Assembly: GCF_022919155.1 (NCBI RefSeq)
Contig: NZ_CP095045.1
Location: 310,001 to 374,000 of the forward strand
Direction of reading: 5' to 3'
Length of the DNA: 64,000 nucleotides
From: Leucobacter allii
Lineage (GTDB): Bacteria > Actinomycetota > Actinomycetes > Actinomycetales > Microbacteriaceae
Shown here: positions 25,603 to 34,288 of the stretch, one piece after another
Layout: every line of letters begins with the position of its first letter
Position numbering within the stretch: position 1 is the first letter of the stretch
The notes under the pieces: generated by a model
The model's database searches: none
What the model saw: only the letters and a program-made list of their open reading frames with translations
Told to the model about the DNA's origin: nothing
Made by a program: the position numbers and the translations under genes

Positions 25603-27231
25603 ATGACCGCCCGCGATGCCGTCGCGCCCTGGGGGCCGCCGCCGTACCCGCAGCCGCCGACGGACCGCGCCGCGCGCGCTGAGGCCGTCGCGCGCACCCC
25701 CCTCGCCTGGACCTCCGGGGTCGCGCTCCGCGCGGGCCGGGTGACGATCGGCGGTTCGCCGTGGACCGTGACCCTCATCCCGGAGCGCTTCCGCGTCTTC
25801 GCGCGACGGCTCTTCGCGGCGAACCGGCGCGGGGTCCTGCCAGCGACCCCGGAGGAGACGGACGCGGCGCTGTTCCTCCTCGACCTGGGCATCGCCGATC
25901 CGCTGCCCCCGACGGCCGCGGCGGCGAGCCGTCCCGACGACGTCGAGGTGGTCGTCCCCGTCTACCGCCACGTCGAGGAGCTCGAGCGCTGCCTCGCCTC
26001 GCTGCGCGAGGAGGGGCTCCCGGTGATCGTGGTGGACGACGCCTCGCCGCGACCCGACGCCGCGCGGATCCGGAAGGCCGCTCGCGCGCACGGCGCCCGC
26101 CTCATCGTGCGGAAGACGAACGGCGGCCCCGGGGAAGCGCGCAACGACGGATTCCGCGCGAGCACCGCGCCGTTCGTGGCGTTCCTCGACGCCGATGTGA
26201 CCGCGTCCCCCGGCTTCGCGGCGCGGCTCCGGCCGCTGTTCGACGATCCGCTCGTCGGCGCGCTCGGCCCCCGCGTGCGGCCGCGCATCGAGGGGGGATC
26301 CGCGATCGAGCTCTACGAGGAGACGCGCTCCGAGCTCGACATGGGCCCCGACCCCAGTCGCGTCGTCTACGGCGTGCCGGTCGGCTGGCTGCCGAGCGCC
26401 TCCGTGATCGTGCGGCGCAGCGCCGTCACCGATCCGCCGTTCGAACCGGGGATGCGGGTCGGCGAGGACGTCGACCTCTTCTGGCGCATGCACGAGGCCG
26501 GCTGGACCGTGCGCTACGTCCCCGACGTCGTGCACCACCACGAGGTGCGCACCGCGCTGACGGACTTCAGCCAGCGGCGGGCCATGTACGGCTCGTCCGC
26601 CGCGGAGCTCGAACTGCGGCATCCGGGGCGGCTCATCCCTGCCCGGCCCTCGCTCTCCGGCCTCGCGATGGTCGCCGTGCTCGCGAACCGGCGCTCGTGG
26701 GTGCGGCTGCTCGCGCTGCCGATCGCCGGCTACGAGTTCGCCCGCCAGCGCCGCCTGCTCGGCCCGCGCATGCCGCTCTCGATCGCGGTCGAGATGACGG
26801 GGCGCTCGCTGTGGTCGGACGCGTTCTGGATGGGGCACCTGCTGCGCCGCGACTGGTGGCCGGTGGGCTGGGGCGTGCTCGTGCTCACGCCGTTCTCCCG
26901 CCTCGCGCGGGGCGTCGCCGCCGCGATGATCTGGGAACCGGTGCGGGATCATCTGCTGCGGCCCACCCGGCTCGGCCCGTTCAAGAGCCTCGCTCTGCGG
27001 CTCGTCGACGACGCCTCCTACGGCTCCGGCGTGATCCGCAATGCGATCCGCAAGCGCGTCCCGAACGTCGTGACCCCGCGCGTGCGGATCCCGAGCTGGC
27101 CCGCGCGCTCCGCCCCCGCAGGCGGCGCGACCATGCAGGCCGGACCGCAGGCCGCCGACGCCCCGCCCGTCCGCCGGCTCCAGCCGGTGGACGCCCCCGA
27201 GCCCGCAGAGAAAGCGACCCCCGCAGCATGA
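25603..27231 (+). CDS. mftF: Mycofactocin-system glycosyltransferase MftF
   Basis: 542 residues. An MftF-specific N-terminal region (about residues 1-105) is followed by a GT2 domain with VVPVYRHVEELERCLASL, IVVDDASPRP, NGGPGEARN and the metal-binding LDADV, then a C-terminal part with hydrophobic helices that may sit on the membrane. MftF adds the beta-1,4-linked glucose chain to mycofactocin. The ATG at 25603 has GGAG 11 bases upstream; a GTG at 25576 would add nine residues. Its stop codon overlaps the ATG of the next gene (27228-27231), so it is translationally tied to an ABC importer. Confidence 0.9.
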   Translation: MTARDAVAPWGPPPYPQPPTDRAARAEAVARTPLAWTSGVALRAGRVTIGGSPWTVTLIPERFRVFARRLFAANRRGVLPATPEETDAALFLLDLGIADPLPPTAAAASRPDDVEVVVPVYRHVEELERCLASLREEGLPVIVVDDASPRPDAARIRKAARAHGARLIVRKTNGGPGEARNDGFRASTAPFVAFLDADVTASPGFAARLRPLFDDPLVGALGPRVRPRIEGGSAIELYEETRSELDMGPDPSRVVYGVPVGWLPSASVIVRRSAVTDPPFEPGMRVGEDVDLFWRMHEAGWTVRYVPDVVHHHEVRTALTDFSQRRAMYGSSAAELELRHPGRLIPARPSLSGLAMVAVLANRRSWVRLLALPIAGYEFARQRRLLGPRMPLSIAVEMTGRSLWSDAFWMGHLLRRDWWPVGWGVLVLTPFSRLARGVAAAMIWEPVRDHLLRPTRLGPFKSLALRLVDDASYGSGVIRNAIRKRVPNVVTPRVRIPSWPARSAPAGGATMQAGPQAADAPPVRRLQPVDAPEPAEKATPAA

Positions 27232-28427
27232 TCGCCCACCCCCGCCCCGCCCTCGCGCGCACCGTCGCGCTCACCGCCCTCGTCGGGCTCGTCCTCACCG
27301 GGTGCGCCCCGGGGGGCGCCGCATCGGAGGGGAGCGGCGCCCCGGGCGAGCCTATCCGGATCGGCGCCGTGAGCTCCCTCACCGGACCCGCGCCCTTCCC
27401 CGAGGTGCCCGGCGCCGCCCAGGCCGTGTTCGACGAGGTGAACGCCGCGGGCGGCATCGGCGGGCGGCCGATCGAGTTCATCTCCGAGGACGACGGCGCC
27501 GATCCCGCGCAGGCCGCCCAGGCCGGCCGCCGCCTCGTCGACGAGGAGGGCGTCGTCGCCATGGTCGGCTCCGCGAGCCTCGTCGAGTGCAGCGCGAACG
27601 CGGCGCTCTACGCCCAGCGCGGCGTGCTCTCGGTCATGGGCACCGGGATCGAGGCCTCGTGCTTCACCTCGCCGAGCATCGCTCCCGTGAACGCGGGCAC
27701 CTTCAACGGCTACGAGAGCCTCCTCTACTTCGCGAAGGACCAGCTGGAGGCCGAGCGGATCTGCCCCGTGATCCTCAAGAGCGAGGGCCTCACCGAGCCC
27801 TACCTCGCGCTGCTGGACGAGTGGCAGCAGACGACGGGCATGGAGTTCGCGCACATCGACACCTCGGTGAACCTCGGCGACGACCCGACCCCGGCCATCC
27901 TCGCCGTGAAGGACGCCGCCTGCGACGCGGTCGTGCTCAACCCCACCGAGCCGGAGGGCGTCGCCTTCATGAAGGCTGTCCAGCAGCAGGGCATCCTGGA
28001 GCAGGCCGACTGGCTCATGCTCACCAACGTCTACACGGAAGCCGCCATCGAGGCGCTCGGGGCCCAGGGCACCATCGGCAACGTCTACGCGAACTCCGAG
28101 TTCCTGCCGTTCACGAGCGACGACCCCGAGGTCGCGGCCTGGCGCGGCACCCTGGACGCCGCCGATGTGCCGATCACCTCGCTCTCCGAGGGCGGCTACG
28201 TGAGCGCGCGCATCATCGTCGAGGTGCTCGAGGGCATCGACGGCGAGATCACGCGCGAGTCGGTGGCGGCGGCGCTGCACGCCGCCGGGGAGATCGAGCA
28301 CCCGCTCATGGGCATGCCCTACGTCTTCGACGACGGCGACGCGCACAACCCCAACCGTGCGAGCATGATGGTGCAGGCGACCGCGGACGGCTGGGTCCCG
28401 GTCGGCGACTGGGTGGAGGTGCCGTAG
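27228..28427 (+). CDS. ABC transporter substrate-binding lipoprotein, LivK type
   Basis: 399 residues. A signal peptide ends in the lipobox LVLTGC with Cys26 as the lipidation site. The rest is a type I periplasmic-binding fold of the branched-chain amino acid family (IRIGAVSSLTGPAPFPEVPGAAQAVFDEVNAAGGIGGRPIE at the start). Such receptors also bind aromatic acids, urea and other organic acids in catabolic clusters. It overlaps mftF by ATGA and is followed by two permease functions and two ATPases. The ligand is unknown; context suggests the substrate of the MFT-linked dehydrogenases. Confidence 0.92.
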   Translation: MIAHPRPALARTVALTALVGLVLTGCAPGGAASEGSGAPGEPIRIGAVSSLTGPAPFPEVPGAAQAVFDEVNAAGGIGGRPIEFISEDDGADPAQAAQAGRRLVDEEGVVAMVGSASLVECSANAALYAQRGVLSVMGTGIEASCFTSPSIAPVNAGTFNGYESLLYFAKDQLEAERICPVILKSEGLTEPYLALLDEWQQTTGMEFAHIDTSVNLGDDPTPAILAVKDAACDAVVLNPTEPEGVAFMKAVQQQGILEQADWLMLTNVYTEAAIEALGAQGTIGNVYANSEFLPFTSDDPEVAAWRGTLDAADVPITSLSEGGYVSARIIVEVLEGIDGEITRESVAAALHAAGEIEHPLMGMPYVFDDGDAHNPNRASMMVQATADGWVPVGDWVEVP

Positions 28428-28467
28428 CGCCCCCGCTCGCGGACCGGACCGTGCGGAGGAGGCAGCC

Positions 28468-29328
28468 ATGCTCGACGGGCTGATCGTCTCCGGCCTCGTG
28501 ACCGGCTCCGCGTACGCGATCCTCGCGGTGTGCCTCGTCGTGCTCTTCCGGCTCGTCGGGGTGCTCAACCTCGGGCAGGCGGCGATCGGCGGCTTCGGGG
28601 CGTACACGGTCTACGCGCTCGCGGGGACGGGGCTCTCGCTCCCGCTCGCCGCGCTCGCGGGGATCGCCGTCTCCGCCGCCATCGCCGCCGTCGCCGGCTG
28701 GGTGATGGCCCGCTGGTTCGGCGAGGCCGGCCCCGTCGTCGGCGCGGTCGTCACGGTCGTGCTGCTCGTCGTGATCCTCACCGCCGGCTACCGCCTTTTC
28801 GGCGACGCGCCGCGGGTGATGCCGAGCCTCGTCCCCGACGTCTCCTTCCCCCTCGCGGGCGTGCGGGTGTCGCTCACGACGCTGCTCGCGCTCGCGGCGA
28901 CCCTCGCGCTCGCCGCCGGGCTCACCCTCCTGCTCCGGCGCACGCGCGTTGGCATCCGTCTGCAGGCCGTCGCGGAGCGCCCCACGAGCGCCCAGCTGCT
29001 CGGCGTGAACGCGCGCGCCCTGTCGGTCGGCGTCTGGGCCGCGGCGGGCGCCCTGTCCGCCCTCGCGCTCCTCTTCGTGGCGCCGACGCGCAACCCCACC
29101 TTCGAATCGATGGCGCTCCTCGTGGTGCCCGCGCTCGCCGCGGCGCTCGTCGGCGCGCTCTCGAACGTGTGGCTCGCCGCCGCCGCCGGTCTCGGCATCG
29201 GCGCGATCGAGGGCGCGGGTGCGCGCGTCCCGTGGCTCGCCGACTACCGCGGCGCCCTGCCCTTCGTCGTCGTCATCGTCGCGCTCGTCTGGATGCGGCG
29301 GCGGGAGGTGTGGGATGCGGTCCGTTGA
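28468..29328 (+). CDS. ABC transporter permease, LivH type
   Basis: 286 residues, almost wholly hydrophobic with about eight helices. The family start (GLVTGSAYAILAVCLVVLFRLVGVLNLGQAAIGGFGAY) and the cytoplasmic ATPase-contact loop (RTRVGIRLQAVAERPTSAQLLGVN) are clear. Together with the next gene's N-terminal half it forms the membrane channel. Its end overlaps the next start by 14 bases. Confidence 0.92.
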   Translation: MLDGLIVSGLVTGSAYAILAVCLVVLFRLVGVLNLGQAAIGGFGAYTVYALAGTGLSLPLAALAGIAVSAAIAAVAGWVMARWFGEAGPVVGAVVTVVLLVVILTAGYRLFGDAPRVMPSLVPDVSFPLAGVRVSLTTLLALAATLALAAGLTLLLRRTRVGIRLQAVAERPTSAQLLGVNARALSVGVWAAAGALSALALLFVAPTRNPTFESMALLVVPALAAALVGALSNVWLAAAAGLGIGAIEGAGARVPWLADYRGALPFVVVIVALVWMRRREVWDAVR

Positions 29329-31147
29329 ACTCGGCGGCTGGGCGCTCCTCGCGGTCGCCCTGCCGGTGCTCGGATGGCTGCTGCCCGTCTACTGGGTGTA
29401 CCTGCTCGCGAGCGTCGCCGTCACGGGGATCATCGCCCGGAGCATCGGGCTCGTCACCGGGCGGCTCGGTCTCATCACCCTGTGCCAGATGTCTTTCGCG
29501 GCGATCGGCGGCTGGACCGTCTCCGCCCTGGCCCTCGCCTGGCCCGCGGCGCCCTTTCCGCTCCTCGTGCTCGCGGGCGGGGCCGCGGCGGCGCCCGCCG
29601 GCCTCGCGATCGGCCTCGCGACCGCCCGCATCCGCGGCGTCGAGTTCGCCATCGTGACCCTCGGCTTCGCCGCAGCGCTCGATCTCGTGCTGCGCCAGGG
29701 CGGCTTCCCCGGCGTCGGGACGGGCACGCCGGTGATCCCGCACGGCCCCTTCGCGGAGCCCCGCGGCTTCTTCGCGCTCGCGTGGACCGCGCTCGTGCTC
29801 GTGCAGCTCGCGCTCGGGGCGCTCGGTCGCAGCCGCGTCGGCCTCGCCTGGGGCGCGGTGCGTTCGGGGGAGCGGGCCGCCGCGGCCCTCGGCGTGCGCG
29901 TCGCCCGGGTGAAGGCGCTCGGCTTCGCGACCGGGGCGTGCATCGCGGGCCTCGGCGGCGGCCTGCTGGCGGGGCAGTTCGGGCTGCTCACCACGAGCGT
30001 CTTCACCCCGCTGACCTCGATGATGCAGCTCGTCACCGCGGTGCTGTGCGGAGCGAGCCTCTTCGGGGGCGCCGTGCTCGCCGGAGCGTTCTCGGTCTTC
30101 CTCCCCGAGCTGCTGCGGCGCGCCGGCATCCCCCTCGACGTGGGGAACGCGCTCCTGGCCGTCGGCGCCTTCGACGTGCTGCGCCGCGGCCGGGGCGGAC
30201 TGGCCGAGCAGCTGCGCGCGGCCCTCCAGGATCGGGCGTTCGCGCGGGCACGGCTCCAGGTGGCGCTGGGGCCGACGGCACCGGACGACGCGGCGGCGTC
30301 GCCCGGACCGCCCTGCGCGCCCGCGGTGCCCGTGCCGCCGGTGCCCACGCCGACGGTCTCCGTGCCCGCGGTGTCCGCGCCGGCGGTGTCCGCGCCTGCG
30401 GCGGAGACGGGTGCGGCCTCCGGGGTTCCACCGCGGCTCGCCGTCGCCGGGCTCACGGTCCGCTACGGCGGGGTGACGGCGCTCGACGAGGTGTCGCTGA
30501 GTCTCATGGCCGGCGAGGTGCACGCGCTCGTCGGGCCGAACGGGGCGGGCAAGTCCACGTTCGTCGATGCGGTCACCGGCTTCCTGCCCGAGGTCGGCGG
30601 CACCGTGGCGCTCGACGGCGTCTCCGGGTTCGATGCCCTGCCGGCGAGGGAACGGGCGGTGCGCGGCGTGCGGCGCACCTTCCAGCATGCTCGCCCGGTC
30701 GACGGCGCCACGGTCGGCGGCTTCCTGCGGCTCGCGGCCGCCGGCCGTCCGGACGCGGGCCCGGAACGCGCGGAGCGGATCCGCGTCGCCGTCCGCTTCC
30801 TCGGCCTGCCCGGGGCGGACGTGCCGGTGCGGCTCCTGGACGCCGGTTCGCGCCGCGTGCTCGAGATCGCCGGCGCGCTCGTGGCGGCCCCGCGCGCGGT
30901 GCTCCTGGATGAGCCGGCCGCCGGACTCGGGGAGGCGGAGCGGGCGGGGCTCGCGGAGCGGGTGCGGCGGATCCCCGAGGTCTTCGACTGCGCGGTGCTC
31001 CTCATCGAGCACGACATGGGGTTCGTGCGCGCCGCCGTCTCCCGGGCGACCGTGCTCGATGACGGCCGTGTCATCGCGCACGGCGCGGTCGACCGCGCGC
31101 TCGCCGAACCCCGCGTCATCGCGGGCTACCTCGGGGGTGAAGCGTGA
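29315..31147 (+). CDS. Fused ABC permease (LivM type) and ATPase (LivG type)
   Basis: 610 residues. Residues 1 to about 335 are a LivM-like permease with the contact loop RVGLAWGAVRSGERAAAALGV. A Pro/Val/Ala/Ser-rich linker of about 45 residues with repeated VSAPA units follows. The ATPase half starts near residue 375: Walker A GPNGAGKST at 407-415 and Walker B AVLLDEPAAGL are intact. The ABC signature, normally LSGGQ, reads LDAGS at 508-512, with the serine and both-glycine pattern broken. LivF downstream has a normal signature, so the pair would have one canonical and one degenerate ATP site. Start at the ATG at 29315 with GGGAGG upstream. Confidence 0.88.
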   Translation: MRSVELGGWALLAVALPVLGWLLPVYWVYLLASVAVTGIIARSIGLVTGRLGLITLCQMSFAAIGGWTVSALALAWPAAPFPLLVLAGGAAAAPAGLAIGLATARIRGVEFAIVTLGFAAALDLVLRQGGFPGVGTGTPVIPHGPFAEPRGFFALAWTALVLVQLALGALGRSRVGLAWGAVRSGERAAAALGVRVARVKALGFATGACIAGLGGGLLAGQFGLLTTSVFTPLTSMMQLVTAVLCGASLFGGAVLAGAFSVFLPELLRRAGIPLDVGNALLAVGAFDVLRRGRGGLAEQLRAALQDRAFARARLQVALGPTAPDDAAASPGPPCAPAVPVPPVPTPTVSVPAVSAPAVSAPAAETGAASGVPPRLAVAGLTVRYGGVTALDEVSLSLMAGEVHALVGPNGAGKSTFVDAVTGFLPEVGGTVALDGVSGFDALPARERAVRGVRRTFQHARPVDGATVGGFLRLAAAGRPDAGPERAERIRVAVRFLGLPGADVPVRLLDAGSRRVLEIAGALVAAPRAVLLDEPAAGLGEAERAGLAERVRRIPEVFDCAVLLIEHDMGFVRAAVSRATVLDDGRVIAHGAVDRALAEPRVIAGYLGGEA

Positions 31148-31845
31148 GCGGCGCGCTGCGGATCGAGACGGCATCCGTCCGCCGCGGCGGGCTCGAGATC
31201 TGCCGGGATGTCTCGATCACCGTGCCCGCGGGCGAGATCACGGTGCTCCTCGGGGCGAACGGGGCGGGGAAGTCCACGCTGCTCGACGGCGTCGCCGGGG
31301 TGCTGCCCCTCGCCGGCGGGCGCGTCGTGCTCGACGGCCGCCGGATCGACGCGCTTCCCGTGCACCGCCGCGCCGCGCGCGGCGTCGCCTACGTCGAACA
31401 GCAGCGCACCGTGTTCGCGCGGCTCACGGTCGCCGAGAACCTCGCGGTCGCCGACGGCTCGCCCGGCGCGTTCGCGCGAGCCGCGGCCGTGTTTCCGCGG
31501 CTGGCGGCGAAACGCGACGTGCGCGCCGGGCTCCTCTCCGGTGGCGAGCAGCAGATGCTGCTCGTCGCCCGGGCGCTCGCGACGCGGCCGCGCTTCCTCC
31601 TCGTCGACGAGCTCTCCCTCGGCCTCGGACCCGGCGTGGTGCGAGTGCTCGTCGACGCCCTCGTCGCGCTCGCGCGCGACGGTGCCGGGATCCTGCTCGT
31701 CGAGCAGTTCGTGGAGACCGCGCTCCGCGTCGGCACGACGGCGCACGTCATGCAGCGCGGCCGCATCGTGCGCACGGCGCCCTGCGCCGAAGTGCTGCGC
31801 GATCGCGCCTCGCTGCTCTCGCCCTACCTGCGCGGCGGTGAGTGA
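31144..31845 (+). CDS. ABC transporter ATPase, LivF type
   Basis: 233 residues from a GTG overlapping the previous stop (GTGA, 31144-31147). Walker A is GANGAGKST, the signature is LLSGGEQQML, Walker B is FLLVDELSLGL and the switch histidine is replaced in a LLVEQF context typical of LivF. It completes the importer of lipoprotein, LivH, LivM-LivG fusion and LivF, encoded as one run with mftF. Last gene of this operon. Confidence 0.93.
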   Translation: MSGALRIETASVRRGGLEICRDVSITVPAGEITVLLGANGAGKSTLLDGVAGVLPLAGGRVVLDGRRIDALPVHRRAARGVAYVEQQRTVFARLTVAENLAVADGSPGAFARAAAVFPRLAAKRDVRAGLLSGGEQQMLLVARALATRPRFLLVDELSLGLGPGVVRVLVDALVALARDGAGILLVEQFVETALRVGTTAHVMQRGRIVRTAPCAEVLRDRASLLSPYLRGGE

Positions 31846-31853
31846 CGCCGCGC

Positions 31854-32276
31854 TCACCCCTCCGGCTGCTGCGCCGCCGCGAGGCAGCGCACGAGGAGCT
31901 CGCGGAGCGCATCCCGATCCACGCCCGTCAGCCGGGTGAGGTACAGGCAGACCTTGCTCGCGCGATGCGTGCCGAGGCGTTCGAGGAGCTCGGGCCAGCG
32001 CTCCGCGAACCCCTCGACAAGGTAGAGCGTGTGCTTCGCCGGACCGGGGGCGAAGGCGAGCAGCGGCATGCGCCCCTCGCGGCCGCCCGGCGTGCGATAG
32101 TCGGTCTCGCCGAAGCCGATGATGCGGCCGGCCCAGACGACGGGCTGCTCGCCCGTGAGCTCGGCGTGCAGGGCGAGGAGCTCCTCGGCCTCCGCGCGCC
32201 GGGCTCCCGTCGCGCGGTCGAGCACCGCGGCGACCGGGAGATCCGACGGGGACATGGCTGGCTCCTGCGCGGACAT
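31854..32276 (-). CDS. DUF1801-domain protein
   Basis: 140 residues (133 if the ATG at 32255 is used; both have GGAG upstream). The sequence has the YdhG/DUF1801 pattern: an N-terminal helix of LL-HAELTGEQPVVWAGRIIGFG, a central strand pair with YRTPGGREGRMPLLAFAPGPAKHTLYL and a C-terminal KVCLYLTRL segment. Proteins of this fold are small, soluble and of uncertain role, sometimes linked to iron or stress. It converges on the livF gene with nine bases between and is divergent from the aldo/keto reductase. Confidence 0.8.
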   Translation of the reverse strand: MSAQEPAMSPSDLPVAAVLDRATGARRAEAEELLALHAELTGEQPVVWAGRIIGFGETDYRTPGGREGRMPLLAFAPGPAKHTLYLVEGFAERWPELLERLGTHRASKVCLYLTRLTGVDRDALRELLVRCLAAAQQPEG

Positions 32277-32432
32277 GCGACCTCCTGGCCTCGAGGCGGC
32301 CGCACGCGCGTCCGCCGGATGCCTCCAGCGTAGGGCGTGCGAGCGCCCCTGTCGCGCTCCGTCATCGACGCCCGCACCGGGCCGGCTCGGTGCTAGCGTC
32401 GGAAGCACGTCCGTTCCTCGATTGGAGCCCTC

Positions 32433-33392
32433 ATGGCACAGCACGCACCCGTCCGCATCGGCAGCTCCGAACTCGAGATCGTCCCGCTCGCGCTCGGCGG
32501 CAACGTCTTCGGCTGGACCGCGGACCGGGAGGGCTCCTTCGAGGTGCTCGACGCGTTCCTCGCCGGCGGCGGCGACTTCATCGACACCGCGGACGGCTAC
32601 TCGCACTGGGTGCCGGGGAACACCGGCGGCGAGTCCGAGACGATCATCGGGCAGTGGCTGGCGGCGCGCGGGGGTCGCGACGACGTCGTGATCGCCACGA
32701 AGGTCTCCACGCACCCGGAGTTCTCCGGACTCGCCGCCGACAACGTGCGCGCGGCCGCCGACGCGTCGCTCGCGCGCCTCGGCACCGACCGCATCGACCT
32801 CTACTACGCGCACTACGACGACGCCGAGACCCCGCTGGAGGAGACGGTCGCCGCATTCTCGGCGCTCGTGGACGCGGGCAAGGCGCGCGCGATCGGCGTC
32901 TCGAACTACACGGCGGAGCGGGTCGCCGAGTGGATCGGGATCGCGCGGGCGGGCGGCTACCACCTGCCCGTGGCGCTGCAGCCCCACTACAATCTCGTCG
33001 AGCGCGACTTCGAGACGAACGGGCTGCGCGAGGTCGCCGAGCGCGAGGGCCTTGCGGTCTTCCCCTACTACTCCCTCGCGAAGGGCTTCCTCGCGGGGAA
33101 GTACCGCGACGCCGCCGACGCGACCGCGCCGGGGGCCAGCGATCGCGCCGCCGGCGCGGCCGAGTACCTCGACGCGCGAGGACGGCGCGTGCTCGCGGCA
33201 CTCGACGCCGCCGCCGCGGCGCACGGCACCGAGGTCGCGACGGTCGCCCTCGCCTGGCTGCGGCAGCAGCCGGTGGTCGCGGCGCCGATCGCGAGCGCAC
33301 GCACGACGGCGCAGCTGCCGGCGCTGCTCGCCTCGGTCGATCTCGAGCTGAGCGCCGCCGAGCTCGCTGCGCTCGGCGCGGCCTCGGCGTAG
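32433..33392 (+). CDS. Aldo/keto reductase
   Basis: 319 residues, a TIM-barrel NADPH-dependent oxidoreductase. The catalytic tetrad is visible as Asp and Tyr in FIDTADGYSHW, Lys in VIATKV and His in YYAHYDD, and the late NADPH-binding region as APIASARTTAQL. It is of the YajO/general stress AKR group and probably reduces carbonyl compounds. Monocistronic, with a start at the ATG at 32433 after TGGAGCCC. No special link to neighbours. Confidence 0.9.
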   Translation: MAQHAPVRIGSSELEIVPLALGGNVFGWTADREGSFEVLDAFLAGGGDFIDTADGYSHWVPGNTGGESETIIGQWLAARGGRDDVVIATKVSTHPEFSGLAADNVRAAADASLARLGTDRIDLYYAHYDDAETPLEETVAAFSALVDAGKARAIGVSNYTAERVAEWIGIARAGGYHLPVALQPHYNLVERDFETNGLREVAEREGLAVFPYYSLAKGFLAGKYRDAADATAPGASDRAAGAAEYLDARGRRVLAALDAAAAAHGTEVATVALAWLRQQPVVAAPIASARTTAQLPALLASVDLELSAAELAALGAASA

Positions 33393-33442
33393 CCCTGCGG
33401 TCGCTCCGCACCCCCGGGGCAGGGCGACCCGTCTAGCGGTCC

Positions 33443-33502
33443 TTCCCGCCGCTCCCGCCGCTCCTGCCGCTCCCACCGCCCCCGCCGCTCCCGCCGCGAC
33501 GG
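33443..33502. repeat. Low-complexity CCCGCCGCT repeats
   Basis: Imperfect nine-base units (CCCGCCGCT and variants) fill the gap between the aldo/keto reductase and the RNA methyltransferase. On the minus strand they would read as Gly/Ser repeats, but no start codon or gene is supported there. Confidence 0.5.
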
Positions 33503-33559
33503 CCCGTCCGCGCGCGGCCCGCGTCGTCGCTCGATGCGCCGTCGTGGCAGGATTGACGG

Positions 33560-34216
33560 GTGAGCGAGACGCAGCCGGCCGAGCCCCACCCCGAGCGCAC
33601 CACGGCGGGCGTGGGGCCCTGGCCCGGCGGCCGCGACGCCTGGCCGGACGAGGAGTGCTACGACCCCGAGCTCCTCGAGCACGGCGACACCCGCAACGTG
33701 ATCGACCGCTACCGCTACTGGCGGATGGACGCGATCGTCGCCGACCTCGACGCGCACCGGCATCCCTTCCACGTCGCCATCGAGAACTGGCAGCACGACA
33801 TGAACATCGGCTCCATCGTGCGCAGCGCCAACGCCTTCGCGGCCGACACCGTGCACATTGTGGGCCGTCGCCGCTGGAACAAGCGCGGCGCCATGGTGAC
33901 CGACCGCTACCAGCACGTCGAGCACCGTGAGGACGTCGTCGCGCTCACCGCCTGGGCGCGGCGCGAGGAGATCCCCATCATCGCGATCGACAACGTGCCC
34001 GGCTGCGTACCGATGGAGACGTTCGCGTGGCCCGAGCGCTGCGTGATGCTGTTCGGCCAGGAGGGGCCGGGACTCACCGCCGAGGCGATCGCCGCCGCCG
34101 AGGCCGTCGTCGAGATCACGCAGTACGGATCGACGCGCTCCATCAACGCCTCGGCGGCGGCCGCCGTCGCGATGCACAGCTGGGTGCAGCAGCACTCGCC
34201 GCTCCGCCCGCGCTGA
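33560..34216 (+). CDS. SpoU/TrmH-family RNA 2'-O-methyltransferase
   Basis: 218 residues. The three SpoU motifs are clear: NIGSIVRSANAFAADTVHIVG, CVMLFGQEGPGLTAEAI and the knotted C-terminal YGSTRSINASAAAAVAMH. It should methylate a ribose in tRNA or rRNA with S-adenosylmethionine. The N-terminal 40 residues are an acidic, proline-rich extension common in actinobacterial members. GTG start at 33560. Confidence 0.92.
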   Translation: MSETQPAEPHPERTTAGVGPWPGGRDAWPDEECYDPELLEHGDTRNVIDRYRYWRMDAIVADLDAHRHPFHVAIENWQHDMNIGSIVRSANAFAADTVHIVGRRRWNKRGAMVTDRYQHVEHREDVVALTAWARREEIPIIAIDNVPGCVPMETFAWPERCVMLFGQEGPGLTAEAIAAAEAVVEITQYGSTRSINASAAAAVAMHSWVQQHSPLRPR

Positions 34217-34240
34217 GCGGGGAGGGCAGCCGGAACCGCC

Positions 34241-34288
34241 CTGCCGGGCTCAGCGCCTGCCGGGCTCAGCGCCTGCCGGGCTCAGTGC
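34241..34288. repeat. Three tandem 16-bp repeats
   Basis: CTGCCGGGCTCAGCGC is repeated at 34241-34256 and 34257-34272, with one mismatch at 34273-34288. The third unit contains the stop codon of the FAD oxidoreductase on the minus strand, so unit number could change without affecting the protein. Confidence 0.85.

Noticed and set aside
29219..29314. Upstream extension of the permease-ATPase fusion
   Set aside because: The extra residues are low-complexity Ser/Gly and overlap livH; the ATG at 29315 has GGGAGG upstream and gives a normal LivM start.
33433..33560. Gly/Ser-rich minus-strand frame ending at 33433
   Set aside because: No start codon or ribosome-binding site, and it runs antisense into the SpoU methyltransferase gene; it is a reading of the CCCGCCGCT repeats.
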